A stretch of DNA of 41,185 nt, from contig JAJEGM010000044.1 in NCBI GenBank assembly GCA_022819825.1, positions 1 to 41,185 on the forward strand. Reading direction: 5' to 3'. A model generated the notes under the pieces. The model was not told the origin of the DNA, made no database searches, and worked only from the letters and a program-made list of their open reading frames with translations. Within the stretch, counting starts at the first letter, position 1. The number at the start of each line of letters is the position of its first letter. Of the stretch, positions 1 to 8,215 are shown piece after piece. This stretch comes from Acidimicrobiia bacterium. GTDB lineage: Bacteria; Actinomycetota; Acidimicrobiia; Acidimicrobiales; Bin134. A program made the position numbers and the translations under genes.

Positions 1-1188
1 GGGGCCGAACCCGCCAGCGCTGCGGCGTCAGCGGTGGCCAACGCTCACAACGATGTGGAAATACGCACCGGTGCCCAGCACAGCTACGCCGACCTCCTGA
101 CCGCGCAGAGCGACCTATCAGAAAAGCTCTTCGCGGTCCAAGGACCTGCCACTAACAGCGGCGCAGTGGGTAACACCGGCGAAGAAACGCAGACCGGACC
201 TGGTATGCCTGGCGTCCCCGGCGGGCCGGGTGAGACCGAGGGCATCGGAATTGACGCTGGTTTGGCCGACATGGTCACGTTCTTGGAGACCGACATGGCG
301 GGCAATGCCCTTAGCGTCGGCATAGACCCCGGCCTGGCTCCCGATGTCGGCCCGCTAGGCACGGTGTCTGAACTTACCTTCGAGCAAAGCAAGGCCGTGG
401 TCGCGAAACTGCTCGACGATCACATCGAAGTGCCCTTCACCGTCGCCGACGGCCGCGACATCACCCCAGCGGCGAGCTTCCAAGGTGGCGAAGCGATGGC
501 AGCCATACGCCCATGTACTTCGGGGTTCACAGCCCGCCGAAGCAAGGGCAGCGGCTACGACTACGGCATCATCACGGCTGGCCACTGCGGCAATGATCTC
601 CCCACCGAAACCGTTAGGTTCAGTATGAAAGGCGTGGAACTACCATTCGTCTACGGCTGGCTGAGCGCCACCGCCGACGCCCAGTTCCACAGCATCCCCA
701 CTCCAACCAGCGGATCCCACTATGTACTCGACGACTACTTGTGCCGCGACGCACGCAGCCACCCCAACCCCTCATGCGACGTCACCGGTACTATCGCCCG
801 CGCCGATATGACCATCGCCCGCGCCGACATGCCAGGTGACTTCGTGTGCCACACAGGTAAAAACAGCGGGATATCTTGTGGCGAGATCACCAACATCAAC
901 CACCAGCTGAGATGGCCTCAAAACCCATGCCGCGACTCTGCTGGGGCGATAGTGGCCTGCGGTCATGTTTTCGTAAAGGTAGAGGGACAGCGGCTAAAGG
1001 GCTGCGGAGGCGACAGCGGAGGACCTTTCTATAGGGGCGGCACAGCCTACGGGATAACGGCGGGCGTAAGCGACAAGGACGGTTGTGATACGGAAGGCAA
1101 ATGGTTAACTTTTTCGGCAATCCGAGAGGTTGAGGCATTCCTAGGGGTACAGGTACTCACCGAGCCGTTCACGTTGGGCACCCCGTGA
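1..1188 (+). CDS. Secreted S1-family (streptogrisin-like) serine protease, 5' partial
   Basis: Chymotrypsin-fold protease that should hydrolyse peptide bonds outside the cell. The reading frame is open to the first base of the window, so the true start and signal peptide lie upstream; the first in-window start is GTG at 34. Numbering from that GTG, the catalytic triad is His184 (TAGHCG), Asp215 (ADAQF) and Ser328 (CGGDSGGPF). The many cysteines, and the VCHTGKNSG...SCG pattern, match the disulfide pattern of streptogrisin-type actinobacterial proteases. A Gly/Pro-rich stretch around residues 55-70 lies in a long N-terminal region that could be a propeptide. A 7-residue unit, TIARADM, is tandemly duplicated before the VCHTG motif. 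A lipoprotein gene follows 19 bases downstream on the same strand. The family call is firm; the substrate is unknown. Confidence 0.85.
   Translation, partial: GAEPASAAASAVANAHNDVEIRTGAQHSYADLLTAQSDLSEKLFAVQGPATNSGAVGNTGEETQTGPGMPGVPGGPGETEGIGIDAGLADMVTFLETDMAGNALSVGIDPGLAPDVGPLGTVSELTFEQSKAVVAKLLDDHIEVPFTVADGRDITPAASFQGGEAMAAIRPCTSGFTARRSKGSGYDYGIITAGHCGNDLPTETVRFSMKGVELPFVYGWLSATADAQFHSIPTPTSGSHYVLDDYLCRDARSHPNPSCDVTGTIARADMTIARADMPGDFVCHTGKNSGISCGEITNINHQLRWPQNPCRDSAGAIVACGHVFVKVEGQRLKGCGGDSGGPFYRGGTAYGITAGVSDKDGCDTEGKWLTFSAIREVEAFLGVQVLTEPFTLGTP
790..831 (+). repeat. 21-bp in-frame tandem duplication in the protease gene
   Basis: Bases 790-810 and 811-831 are two adjacent near-identical 21-base units, differing at two positions, both encoding TIARADM. 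The duplication keeps the reading frame and lies between the catalytic Asp and Ser, so it would lengthen one surface segment of the protease. Confidence 0.85.
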
Positions 1189-1207
1189 CCACGCGGAGAC
1201 TCCTAAC

Positions 1208-2626
1208 GTGACTAGGTACAACCCACACCTCAAAAGAGATATACGCAACGGCAAGAGATACCCAACACCGCTCAGTGCAGCACAAGGGGTGGTCAGGTAC
1301 GGGGTTGTGTTGGTGTGCATTGCATTGGCAGCTTCGGCTTGCTCATCGGAGCCGCAGGCAGCAGTGGAGCTGCCCTCGGCCGCTGTTTCGGCTACGGCCG
1401 AATCCGAACGGGACGAGACCGATCGACTACCCCAGGGTTCGGAGGCGGGACGAGAGGAAGGTAAAGCTCAGCACAACGCGGATTGGCAGCAGCCACCGCT
1501 GGCGGGTATGTGGGTGGAACACCCAGAAGAGATGTACCCGACGGTTGGATGGTTGCATGCGATCGTGTCCATAGAGCCGCCCTGCGTATACCTAACCGAT
1601 GTCTCGGAAGGGTTCATGGACGAATCGTTGGACAATTGGAATGGAAGACGCCTGGCGTTGTCGCTGCGCTATCCCGAAGTGCGCTTTGACGAAAACAACC
1701 AGACTTTATGGAACCTGCTGTGGGACTACGACATTCAGATCGGCCACGGAGACCGGGTCATTGTGTCCTCAGATCCATACTTAGAAGATGTTGGAGACAA
1801 GGAGCCGCACGAACTCCACCTTTTCTGGGATGTCTGCTCTGCCCACGCCATCGCCGCGCCCGCTGGCCTTTGGGCGTCCGTGGAGTGGCTTTGCTCAAAC
1901 AAGCCACCAGAGTGGGTATGGCACAAAGGAAAGGAACTCGAGCGCATATGCGTGGAGGACACGAGGCCTTGGAACCAGCGGGATCTGCTGGAACAACAGG
2001 GTATCGCCCCTGCCGTCAAGCCGCCCTCTGCCGACCAGAGCCCCGGCGAGCCGCCTCCTGTTGCAGAACTGGAGCCGCCGCCGTTTTTCGACATGCACCC
2101 GTACCATCCCGACATGGAACTGGAGCTCTCCAAGCTAGTGGGGATCTTGTCCATAGAGCCCGCGCCAAGGAACTACGACCTGGAGCGGAAGTGTGTGTAC
2201 TTGTACCCCACAGCAGCCTCTACGACCCAAGAGGTGTTGCGGGGGGACTCCTGGAAGCACACCGGACCCGACCGGCGACCGCTCGCCGTTTGGCTGGAAC
2301 TGCCCTACCCCCAGGTCCGCTTCGACGAAGACACCTGGTCGCTGTGGAACGGGGACATCGGCCCGATGACCACCGGAGACCGGGTCATCGCCGACCCCAT
2401 TGCCCCGCCCGACTTCCACACCGACGGCTACAACACCAGGGCAAAACAGCCCCACGAACCCCCCATACATCCCTGCGATAGTGCCGGTGCGAGCGCCACC
2501 GTGCTGGACATACGAACCGTTGAGCACTACTGCACCCACGACACGCCATCCAGACATCAGAGCCAATGCGAACAAGCCATGAGCCTGCGCAACCAGCCCC
2601 AAACCCGCCTCAAGCTCCCCGAGTGA
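1208..2626 (+). CDS. Lipoprotein with internally duplicated domain, function unknown
   Basis: A 472-residue predicted lipoprotein of no family I recognise. The GTG start is supported by GGAG eight bases upstream. A long basic N-terminal region precedes a hydrophobic segment (about residues 31-44) ending in ALAASAC, giving a lipid-modified Cys45, so the protein should be anchored on the outer face of the membrane. Two related domains follow. Residues 112-218 and 310-435 share VG.L/I..VSIEP, CVYL, the YP-VRFDE signature, LWN, GDRVI and a KEPHE/KQPHE motif. The segment between them (about 265-300) is Pro/Glu-rich, like a linker. It lies 19 bases after the protease gene and probably shares its transcript, so it could be a partner of the protease, but nothing shows this directly. 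Confidence 0.75.
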   Translation: MTRYNPHLKRDIRNGKRYPTPLSAAQGVVRYGVVLVCIALAASACSSEPQAAVELPSAAVSATAESERDETDRLPQGSEAGREEGKAQHNADWQQPPLAGMWVEHPEEMYPTVGWLHAIVSIEPPCVYLTDVSEGFMDESLDNWNGRRLALSLRYPEVRFDENNQTLWNLLWDYDIQIGHGDRVIVSSDPYLEDVGDKEPHELHLFWDVCSAHAIAAPAGLWASVEWLCSNKPPEWVWHKGKELERICVEDTRPWNQRDLLEQQGIAPAVKPPSADQSPGEPPPVAELEPPPFFDMHPYHPDMELELSKLVGILSIEPAPRNYDLERKCVYLYPTAASTTQEVLRGDSWKHTGPDRRPLAVWLELPYPQVRFDEDTWSLWNGDIGPMTTGDRVIADPIAPPDFHTDGYNTRAKQPHEPPIHPCDSAGASATVLDIRTVEHYCTHDTPSRHQSQCEQAMSLRNQPQTRLKLPE

Positions 2627-2644
2627 ACCTCAAGCTCATCAAGG

Positions 2645-4861
2645 TCAGACCTTTTCAAGGCGGGCAAACGAGGCCATAAGCACTTTAGTGCCTTCGGTGG
2701 TGAAGTTGACGGTGATCTCGGCGTCACCGCCGGCCCCTTTCACGTCGGTTACCACGCCGAGGCCGAACTTGGCGTGATTCACGTCGTCGCCCACTACCAA
2801 CTGCACCGGATCGGGATCGGCCTCGACTGGGGTGCGCTTCGCTTGGGCGGCATCCACTGCCCGCTCTCGTCCAGGGAAAGAGCTGGTATCCCGAAGGGTG
2901 CCCCGTGATGAGCGGGCTCGGCTGCTGCCGCGGTCGTCAATCAGTTCTTCGGGGATCTCCTCCAGGAACCTGGACGGCGCGTTGTACATCGAGGCGCCGT
3001 GGACGTTTCGAGTCCAGGCATGGGTCAGATACAGGCGCTGCTGGGCCCGGGTGATTCCCACATAGGCCAAACGGCGCTCCTCTTCTAACTCGTCGGGCTC
3101 GGTGATCGATCGGATGTGGGGGAATATGCCCTCTTCCATGCCGATCAAGAACACCACGGGATACTCAAGGCCCTTGGCCGAGTGCAGTGTCATCAGGGTG
3201 AGCTGAGAGTCCTCAGTCATCTCATCGGTGTCGGACACGAGGCTGACCAACTCCAAAAAGTCGCTCACGTTCTCGCTCTCGGTGGCCGCGCTGATCAACT
3301 CGTCTAGGTTCTCCAAGCGACCCATGGCCTGCACGCTCGCTTCGGTGTTGCCTGTGGTTTCGCGGTCGGCCTCGACCTCCAACTGGTCGAAATAGCCGCT
3401 TTTCTCCAGCAAGTGCTCCAGCACCGCGGCCGGCTCTCCATCGAGGCGTTCCTGGGCGTTGGCGATCACATTCAAGAACGTCTGAATGCCGCTCAGCGCC
3501 CGACCTTTGATCCCGGCCTCGGCTGCGTGTCCCAGGGCGTCCATCAGCGTCAGGCCGTGGGATTCTGCCCACGCCTCCAGCTTGGCCACCGATCCGTCGC
3601 CCACCCCCCGCTTGGGGGTGTTCAACACCCGGCGCAAGCTCACAGCGTCGCCGGGGTTGACTGTCACCCGCAGATAGGCCAACGCATCCTTGACCTCCCG
3701 GCGGTCGTAGAACCGGGTGCCGCCGATGAGCTGGTAGGGCACCCCGGCTTCCATGAGCAGCTCCTCCACCACCCGGCTCTGGGCGTTGGTGCGGTAGAAC
3801 ACGGCCATCTCATCCCAGCGGTGCTGCTCGTCGTCGTGGAGCCGGAACGCCTCCCGCACCACCCAGCGGGCCTCCTCGTACTCGTCGGAAGCGCAGAAGC
3901 GGACGATGCGCTCGCCGTCGGATTGGTCGGACCACAGGTTCTTGGGCTTGCGAGCCAGGTTGTTGGCGATCACCGCGTTGGCCGCGCTGAGGATGCGCTG
4001 GGTGGAGCGGTAGTTCTGCTCCAGCAGAACCACGGTCGCATCCTCGAAGGCCCGCTCGAACTCCAGAATGTTGCGGACGTCGGCTCCCCGGAAGCGGTAC
4101 ACCGACTGGTCGGCATCGCCCACCACAAACACGTTGCGGTGCTCTTGGCCCAGCATCAGCACGAGCTGATTCTGCACGCTGTTGGTGTCCTGATATTCGT
4201 CCACCAGCACGTGCTCGAAGCGGCGGCGGTAGCGGTCGAGCACATCGGGCTGTTGGCGGAACAGGTTTACGGTGGTGCCCAGGAGGTCGTCGAAGTCCAT
4301 GGCCCCAGCCCGACGGAGGCGCTGCTGGTACTCGTCGTAGATCTCGCCGATGCGGCGTTCGAACACATTGGCTGCCCGGTCTTTGTACTGGGACACGCCG
4401 ATCATCTCGTTCTTGGCCGCGCTGATGGCGGCGTGAATCGACCGGGGGGGCATCTGCCTGGGGTCGAAGCCGAAATCGTTGAGGATGTAGCGGGTGAGCC
4501 GCACCGAGTCGGCTTGGTCGTAGATCGTGAAGCTGGAGGGGAAGTCGATGGCCTCGTACTCGTAGCGCAGGATGCGGGCGCAGGCCGAGTGGAAGGTGCT
4601 CACCCACATCTTGTCGGCCACCGGCCCGACCAGGGCGCCCACCCGGTGCTTCATCTCCTGGGCTGCCTTGTTGGTGAAGGTGATGGCCAGGAGGGCGAAT
4701 GGGGAAATGCCCAGTTCATCGATGAGGTAGGCGATGCGGTGCGTCAGCACGCGGGTCTTGCCCGAGCCAGCCCCGGCGACCACCAGAATGGGGCCGCCAG
4801 GATGAGTGACCGCGTCGATCTGGGCCGGGTTCAGCCCTTCGGTGAGCGCGGTCGACGGCAT
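2645..4861 (-). CDS. pcrA: ATP-dependent DNA helicase PcrA/UvrD
   Basis: A 738-residue superfamily 1A 3'-5' helicase, which unwinds DNA in nucleotide excision repair and removes recombination intermediates. Walker A is AGAGSGKT (residues 29-36, Lys35). Walker B is DEYQDT from Asp221. Later motifs visible include QNYRST, the LMTLHSAKGLEYPVVF motif and VGITRAQQRLYL. The C-terminal roughly 55 residues (VGDDVNHAKFGLGVV onward) form the tudor-like tail that in PcrA/UvrD contacts RNA polymerase. The length is normal for PcrA. It ends 18 bases from the convergent lipoprotein gene. No good ribosome-binding site is seen before the ATG. This is a housekeeping gene with no evident tie to its neighbours. 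Confidence 0.96.
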   Translation of the reverse strand: MPSTALTEGLNPAQIDAVTHPGGPILVVAGAGSGKTRVLTHRIAYLIDELGISPFALLAITFTNKAAQEMKHRVGALVGPVADKMWVSTFHSACARILRYEYEAIDFPSSFTIYDQADSVRLTRYILNDFGFDPRQMPPRSIHAAISAAKNEMIGVSQYKDRAANVFERRIGEIYDEYQQRLRRAGAMDFDDLLGTTVNLFRQQPDVLDRYRRRFEHVLVDEYQDTNSVQNQLVLMLGQEHRNVFVVGDADQSVYRFRGADVRNILEFERAFEDATVVLLEQNYRSTQRILSAANAVIANNLARKPKNLWSDQSDGERIVRFCASDEYEEARWVVREAFRLHDDEQHRWDEMAVFYRTNAQSRVVEELLMEAGVPYQLIGGTRFYDRREVKDALAYLRVTVNPGDAVSLRRVLNTPKRGVGDGSVAKLEAWAESHGLTLMDALGHAAEAGIKGRALSGIQTFLNVIANAQERLDGEPAAVLEHLLEKSGYFDQLEVEADRETTGNTEASVQAMGRLENLDELISAATESENVSDFLELVSLVSDTDEMTEDSQLTLMTLHSAKGLEYPVVFLIGMEEGIFPHIRSITEPDELEEERRLAYVGITRAQQRLYLTHAWTRNVHGASMYNAPSRFLEEIPEELIDDRGSSRARSSRGTLRDTSSFPGRERAVDAAQAKRTPVEADPDPVQLVVGDDVNHAKFGLGVVTDVKGAGGDAEITVNFTTEGTKVLMASFARLEKV

Positions 4862-4898
4862 TGACTCACACTACCGACCACCGTCTTGCGAGCAGCAG

Positions 4899-5243
4899 CT
4901 ACATCACGAAGGTCTGGGTCACAATCACACCCCACCCGCTGAGTATGAATGCGGCCAAACTCCCGTAGTGCAGTCGGGCCTGCCGAGCCAGCTTTGTCTC
5001 CATGAAACTCCGCAACTCTACAAATCCGGTATTGGTTTCGGCCCGCAGGATCTCAAGGTCGGACCGTAGGGCTGCAAACCCGGCATTGGTTTCGGCCCGT
5101 AGAACTTCCAATTCGGCTTTGGTTGCCAGCTGATCTCGGCCATCGGGCAGTACGCACGCCATCAGCGTCTCTGCCGCCTCTTTGCCGATCGCATCCGTCA
5201 ACTTGCCCACCAACTCCATCCGCTCGGCTTCACTCACCGGCAT
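4899..5243 (-). CDS. Small coiled-coil protein with C-terminal membrane anchor
   Basis: A 114-residue protein with an ATG start preceded by AAGGAG at seven-base spacing. Residues 1-35 are helical and charged. The middle contains two copies of an 18-residue heptad-like unit, L-E-[VI]-L-R-A-E-T-N-x-G-F-x-x-L-R-S, consistent with a coiled coil. The last roughly 25 residues are hydrophobic (LAAFILSGWGVIVTQTF) and would form a single membrane anchor. The layout resembles the DUF1640/CCDC90-like group of coiled-coil membrane proteins, but that similarity is from pattern only. It lies between pcrA and a divergent oxidoreductase gene. Its function is not known. Confidence 0.7.
   Translation of the reverse strand: MPVSEAERMELVGKLTDAIGKEAAETLMACVLPDGRDQLATKAELEVLRAETNAGFAALRSDLEILRAETNTGFVELRSFMETKLARQARLHYGSLAAFILSGWGVIVTQTFVM
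5026..5116 (-). repeat. Two 37-bp imperfect repeats with 54-bp period
   Basis: Bases 5026-5062 and 5080-5116 are direct imperfect copies, identical over the core ATTGGTTTCGGCCCG on the plus strand and spaced exactly 54 bases (18 codons). They encode the repeated coiled-coil unit of the small membrane-anchored protein. Confidence 0.75.
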
Positions 5244-5398
5244 CTCGATGCTCCTTCACTTACAGAATTAGGAAGGGCACTCATTGAAGCCGGCGCCGAA
5301 AGCTACCCAACCCTACCCCGCCCAGAGTCAATTGCAACCGCCTGATTCTGTTCAAAGCTGGATATTGTGCGCGTACCCTCGCAGGTAGGGTGCGGGCG

Positions 5399-6328
5399 AT
5401 GAGCAGGTTTCGGTTTGGGGTACAGGCTCGGGGGCTGACTGACGCTGAGGAGTGGCGGGAAATGGCTCGGCGGGCGGAGGGGCTGGGGTACGACGTCTTC
5501 TGCATGCCCGACCATTTCGACCAGGGTCCGGCGCCGATGGTGGCGCTGGCCTTCGCCGCTGAGGCCACCACCACGCTGCGGTTGGGAACCATGGTGCTGG
5601 CCAATGATTTCCGCCACCCGGCGGCGCTGGCCAAAGAGGCGGCCACGCTAGACGTGCTGTCCGGCGGGCGGTTCGAGTTGGGAATCGGAGCCGGGTGGCA
5701 GAACAGCGACTACCACAGCACTGGCATTGCCATGGACCGGCCCGGCGTGCGAATCGAGCGCCTCGGCGAGGCGGTAACCATCATCAAGGGGCTGCTGGCT
5801 GGCGAGACGGTCACCTTCTCGGGCCAGCACTACACCATCGAAGAGCTTGAGGGGCTGCCCGAGCCGGTGCGGTCGGGAGGCCCGCCGCTGTTCGTGGCCG
5901 GAGGTTCTGAGCGGGTGCTGCGATTGGCGGCCCGAACGGCTGACATCGTGGGGGTAAACCCCAATATGGCTGCTGGGGTCATCGACAACCGAGTGGGATC
6001 GTCGGCCACGGTCGAGGCCACCGCGGCCAAGATCGACTGGATCCGCGAGAGCGCCGGAGAGCGATTCAAGGGCTTGGAACTGCACTCCCGGGTCCATGTG
6101 GCCAGAGTTACCGACGACAAGCGGAGCTTTGCCGGCGCGCTGGCCCCGGCACTGGGTTTGGACACCGACCAGGCCTTGGCCTCGCCTCACAGCATGATCG
6201 GAACCGTGGAAGAGGTGGTTGACAAGCTGGTTCGCCAGCGAGAGGAGTTGGGCATCAGCTACATCGGCCTGTCGATCGAATCTATGGATGAGATGGCCCC
6301 AGTGGTGGCCCGCCTGGCTGGAACCTGA
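5399..6328 (+). CDS. LLM-class F420-dependent oxidoreductase
   Basis: A luciferase-like TIM-barrel oxidoreductase of about 309 residues, most like the actinobacterial group of putative F420-dependent enzymes (TIGR03621 type). These move hydride between reduced F420 or flavin and a substrate. Features seen are the N-terminal FRFGVQARG strand, MPDHFDQGPAP, LRLGTMVLANDFRHPA, the LSGGRFELGIGAGW signature and the GGSERVLRLAARTADIVG segment. ATG at 5399 is preferred over the in-frame GTG at 5390 because an AGGTAGGG stretch sits about nine bases ahead of it. A hairpin follows the stop codon. The gene stands alone, so the substrate cannot be inferred. Cofactor F420 is a family-level inference. Confidence 0.88.
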   Translation: MSRFRFGVQARGLTDAEEWREMARRAEGLGYDVFCMPDHFDQGPAPMVALAFAAEATTTLRLGTMVLANDFRHPAALAKEAATLDVLSGGRFELGIGAGWQNSDYHSTGIAMDRPGVRIERLGEAVTIIKGLLAGETVTFSGQHYTIEELEGLPEPVRSGGPPLFVAGGSERVLRLAARTADIVGVNPNMAAGVIDNRVGSSATVEATAAKIDWIRESAGERFKGLELHSRVHVARVTDDKRSFAGALAPALGLDTDQALASPHSMIGTVEEVVDKLVRQREELGISYIGLSIESMDEMAPVVARLAGT

Positions 6329-6333
6329 CCTTC

Positions 6334-6356
6334 CCTTGTCGGTAATCCGATCAAGG
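6334..6356 (+). terminator. Hairpin after the LLM oxidoreductase gene
   Basis: CCTTGTCGG and CCGA-T-CAAGG pair as nine base pairs with one bulged base around a TAAT loop, six bases after the stop codon. There is no clear T-tract, so it may be a weak or factor-assisted terminator. Confidence 0.4.
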
Positions 6357-6376
6357 CCATTAGTGTTAATTCCCCT

Positions 6377-7660
6377 ATGTCTGAGGTGGAAGTGACTGCC
6401 GAAGAACCTGCGGTCGAGCCTGAACCTGCCGCGGAGCCCGAACCCGAAGCTGAAGAACCCGAACCCGAAGCCGCCGCCGAAGAAGAACCGCAGCCCGAAC
6501 CCGAAGCCGCCGCCGAAGAACCCCAAGTCGAACCAGAGGACGAAGCCGCCGCCGAAGAAGAACCGCAGCCCGAAGCCGCCGCCGAAGAAACCGACACAGC
6601 GGATGCTGCTGACCCGAAACCAGCGGCACCGCCAGGGGAGGCGGCTTCGCCCACGGTGGACGGGTTGACCGGGGGGACCATTGTGTCTGGCACGGTCAAG
6701 ACCAAGGCTGCCCATGAAATAGAGCTCGATCTGGGCGGCGGGCGCATCGGGGTCATAAGCCAGCGCTATTGGGGCGATGATCCGGCCGCCGACCTGACCC
6801 AACAGTGCGTGCTGGGCGAGGTGGTCAACGCCGCCGTGCTGGTGCGAGAAGACCACAAAGGGCGCATTGTGCTGTCGCGGCTGTGGGCCATGCAGCAGAT
6901 TGCCTGGGTGGATATCGCCCGGTCAGCCGCCGCCAATGAGGCCGTCACGGGCACCATCACCGCAGTGGTCAAGGGCGGGCTGTCGTGCGACGTGGGGGTG
7001 CGGGGGTTCATTCCGTCGTCGCTAATCGATGTGGAGCCGGTGGAGAACCTCCAGGCGCTGGTTGGCCGGGAGGTTCAGTGCAAGGTGGTAGAAGCCGATC
7101 AGGTGTCGGGCCGCCTGGTGCTGTCCCGCAAAGCAGTGGTCCGAGCCGAGCAGCGCAAGGCGGCCAAGGCCTTCATGGAGACCATGTCGGCCGGCGACGA
7201 GTACACCGGCAAGGTGGTCGACATCCAGGACTTCGGTGCGTTCGTGGACATCAACGGCGTGCGGGGCCTGGTCCACACCACCGAGTTGGGCTGGAAGCGG
7301 GTGCAGCATCCCAACGAGGTGGTGAGCGTGGGCGATGAGGTGCAGGTGAAGGTCAAGTCGATCCAAAAGCCCAAGCAGCGGGTGAACCTCACCATGAAGC
7401 TCACCCCCGACCCGCTGACTGATCTCGAGGTCGGCGGTCTGATGACCGGCCGGGTGACCCGATTGGCCGACTTCGGCGCCTTCGTAGCCGTCAATGACGA
7501 GATCGAGGGCCTAGTCCACATCACCGAGATGGCCGAGTACCGGGTGTACCACCCCGAGGAGATCGTCCTCCCCGGCGAAGAAGTCTGGGTCAAAGTCCTA
7601 GCCGTAGACCGCAAACGCCGCCGAGTAGACCTCTCCATCTCCCAAGCCATCGCCGGCTAA
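6377..7660 (+). CDS. S1-domain RNA-binding protein (ribosomal protein S1-like) with acidic N-terminal tail
   Basis: A 427-residue protein with four S1 OB-fold repeats, roughly at residues 97-165, 188-250, 268-340 and 355-425. The last two are the most typical (DFGAFVDINGVRGLVH and DFGAFVAVNDEIEGLVH). The first is divergent. Such proteins bind single-stranded RNA, as ribosomal protein S1 does during translation initiation. The first roughly 90 residues are a low-complexity Glu/Pro/Ala tail with four copies of EAAAEE, which is unusual. I cannot tell whether this is the cell's main S1 protein or a paralog. No Shine-Dalgarno is seen before the ATG. The TAGTGTTAAT stretch just upstream could serve as a -10 for a leaderless message. 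Confidence 0.85.
   Translation: MSEVEVTAEEPAVEPEPAAEPEPEAEEPEPEAAAEEEPQPEPEAAAEEPQVEPEDEAAAEEEPQPEAAAEETDTADAADPKPAAPPGEAASPTVDGLTGGTIVSGTVKTKAAHEIELDLGGGRIGVISQRYWGDDPAADLTQQCVLGEVVNAAVLVREDHKGRIVLSRLWAMQQIAWVDIARSAAANEAVTGTITAVVKGGLSCDVGVRGFIPSSLIDVEPVENLQALVGREVQCKVVEADQVSGRLVLSRKAVVRAEQRKAAKAFMETMSAGDEYTGKVVDIQDFGAFVDINGVRGLVHTTELGWKRVQHPNEVVSVGDEVQVKVKSIQKPKQRVNLTMKLTPDPLTDLEVGGLMTGRVTRLADFGAFVAVNDEIEGLVHITEMAEYRVYHPEEIVLPGEEVWVKVLAVDRKRRRVDLSISQAIAG
6467..6589 (+). repeat. Four copies of an 18-bp unit encoding EAAAEE
   Basis: The 18-mer beginning GAAGCCGCCGCC occurs identically at 6467, 6503, 6542 and 6572, separated by variable Pro/Glu codons. It produces the acidic tail of the S1-domain protein. 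The repetition makes the segment prone to length variation. Confidence 0.85.
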
Positions 7661-7680
7661 AACCCCAAGGTGATCGGCGA

Positions 7681-7695
7681 ATCGAAAAGATTTCG
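7681..7695. promoter_or_regulatory. Candidate operator shared with locus A (copy 1)
   Basis: ATCGAAAAGATTTCG lies 62 bases before the VOC gene. It contains the palindrome CGAAA-AGA-TTTCG and matches 13 of 15 bases of 16100-16114 in the divergent promoter region of locus A. A -10-like TATCCT is at 7718-7723. I infer autoregulation of this operon by its RpiR-family member. Confidence 0.45.
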
Positions 7696-7756
7696 TTTTT
7701 TCAAATAATTTTTGGAGTATCCTGCCGACGCTGGCCATTGAGGGAGGACACCAAAC

Positions 7757-8215
7757 ATGTCTGGAGCAGTCGGAGTACGGCACTGGTCGCATGTGATCAT
7801 TCATCCGGTGGATGTGGATGCCTCGCTGGAGTTCTACACCAAGCTGCTGGGCTACGAGGTCTTGTCTGACGAGAGGATTTCAGGACCGGGCCTCGACGCC
7901 ATCGTGGGCCGGGAGGGAGTCCAGGGGCGGGTCGTGGTCGGCCTGGTCGGGGGCCAGAAGGTGGAGTTCGTCTATCTGGGCGACCCCGAACTGGGCGACC
8001 CCCAGAACAATGAGCGCGGCTTGCGGGGCTTCACCGTCCGGGTTGCCGATATCAACGAAGCGGCCGACGCCTGCACCGCTCACGGTGTTCCGATCCTCAG
8101 CGGGCCGTCGGAGATCAAGGGATTCTGGCAGTTCATGATCATGGACCCCGACGGTGTTGCCATCGAAATCTCCCAGCCCCCGGCCGGAGTAGAGCTCTCC
8201 GGGCCGCTGTCATGA
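7757..8215 (+). CDS. VOC-family (glyoxalase/dioxygenase fold) protein
   Basis: A 152-residue vicinal-oxygen-chelate protein with paired beta-alpha-beta-beta-beta modules. The first module starts HWSHVIIHPVDVDASLEFYTKLLGYEV; the second is RGFTVRVADINEAADACTAHGVPI and ends in the family signature IMDPDGVAIEI. The ATG is preceded by GGGAGGAC. The usual second-module metal histidine position appears to be occupied by a non-ligand (RGF), so metal use is uncertain. The gene overlaps the following SDR by four bases (ATGA) and heads an operon with it and an RpiR regulator. Family members include glyoxalases, epimerases and extradiol dioxygenases. Which reaction occurs here is not determinable. Confidence 0.85.
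   Translation: MSGAVGVRHWSHVIIHPVDVDASLEFYTKLLGYEVLSDERISGPGLDAIVGREGVQGRVVVGLVGGQKVEFVYLGDPELGDPQNNERGLRGFTVRVADINEAADACTAHGVPILSGPSEIKGFWQFMIMDPDGVAIEISQPPAGVELSGPLS

Noticed and set aside
3413..4864. 483-codon open frame on the plus strand opposite pcrA
   Set aside because: It is antisense to a clearly recognised helicase, has low-complexity composition and no family motif; it is a high-GC shadow.
6467..6589. Possible CRISPR-like array
   Set aside because: The repeats are in frame, coding and only 18 bases with short irregular spacers; there are no cas genes.
5648..6856. Gly/Phe-rich 402-codon minus-strand frame
   Set aside because: The striking FFGGGFG repeats are only the reverse reading of the EAAAEE repeats in the S1-domain gene.
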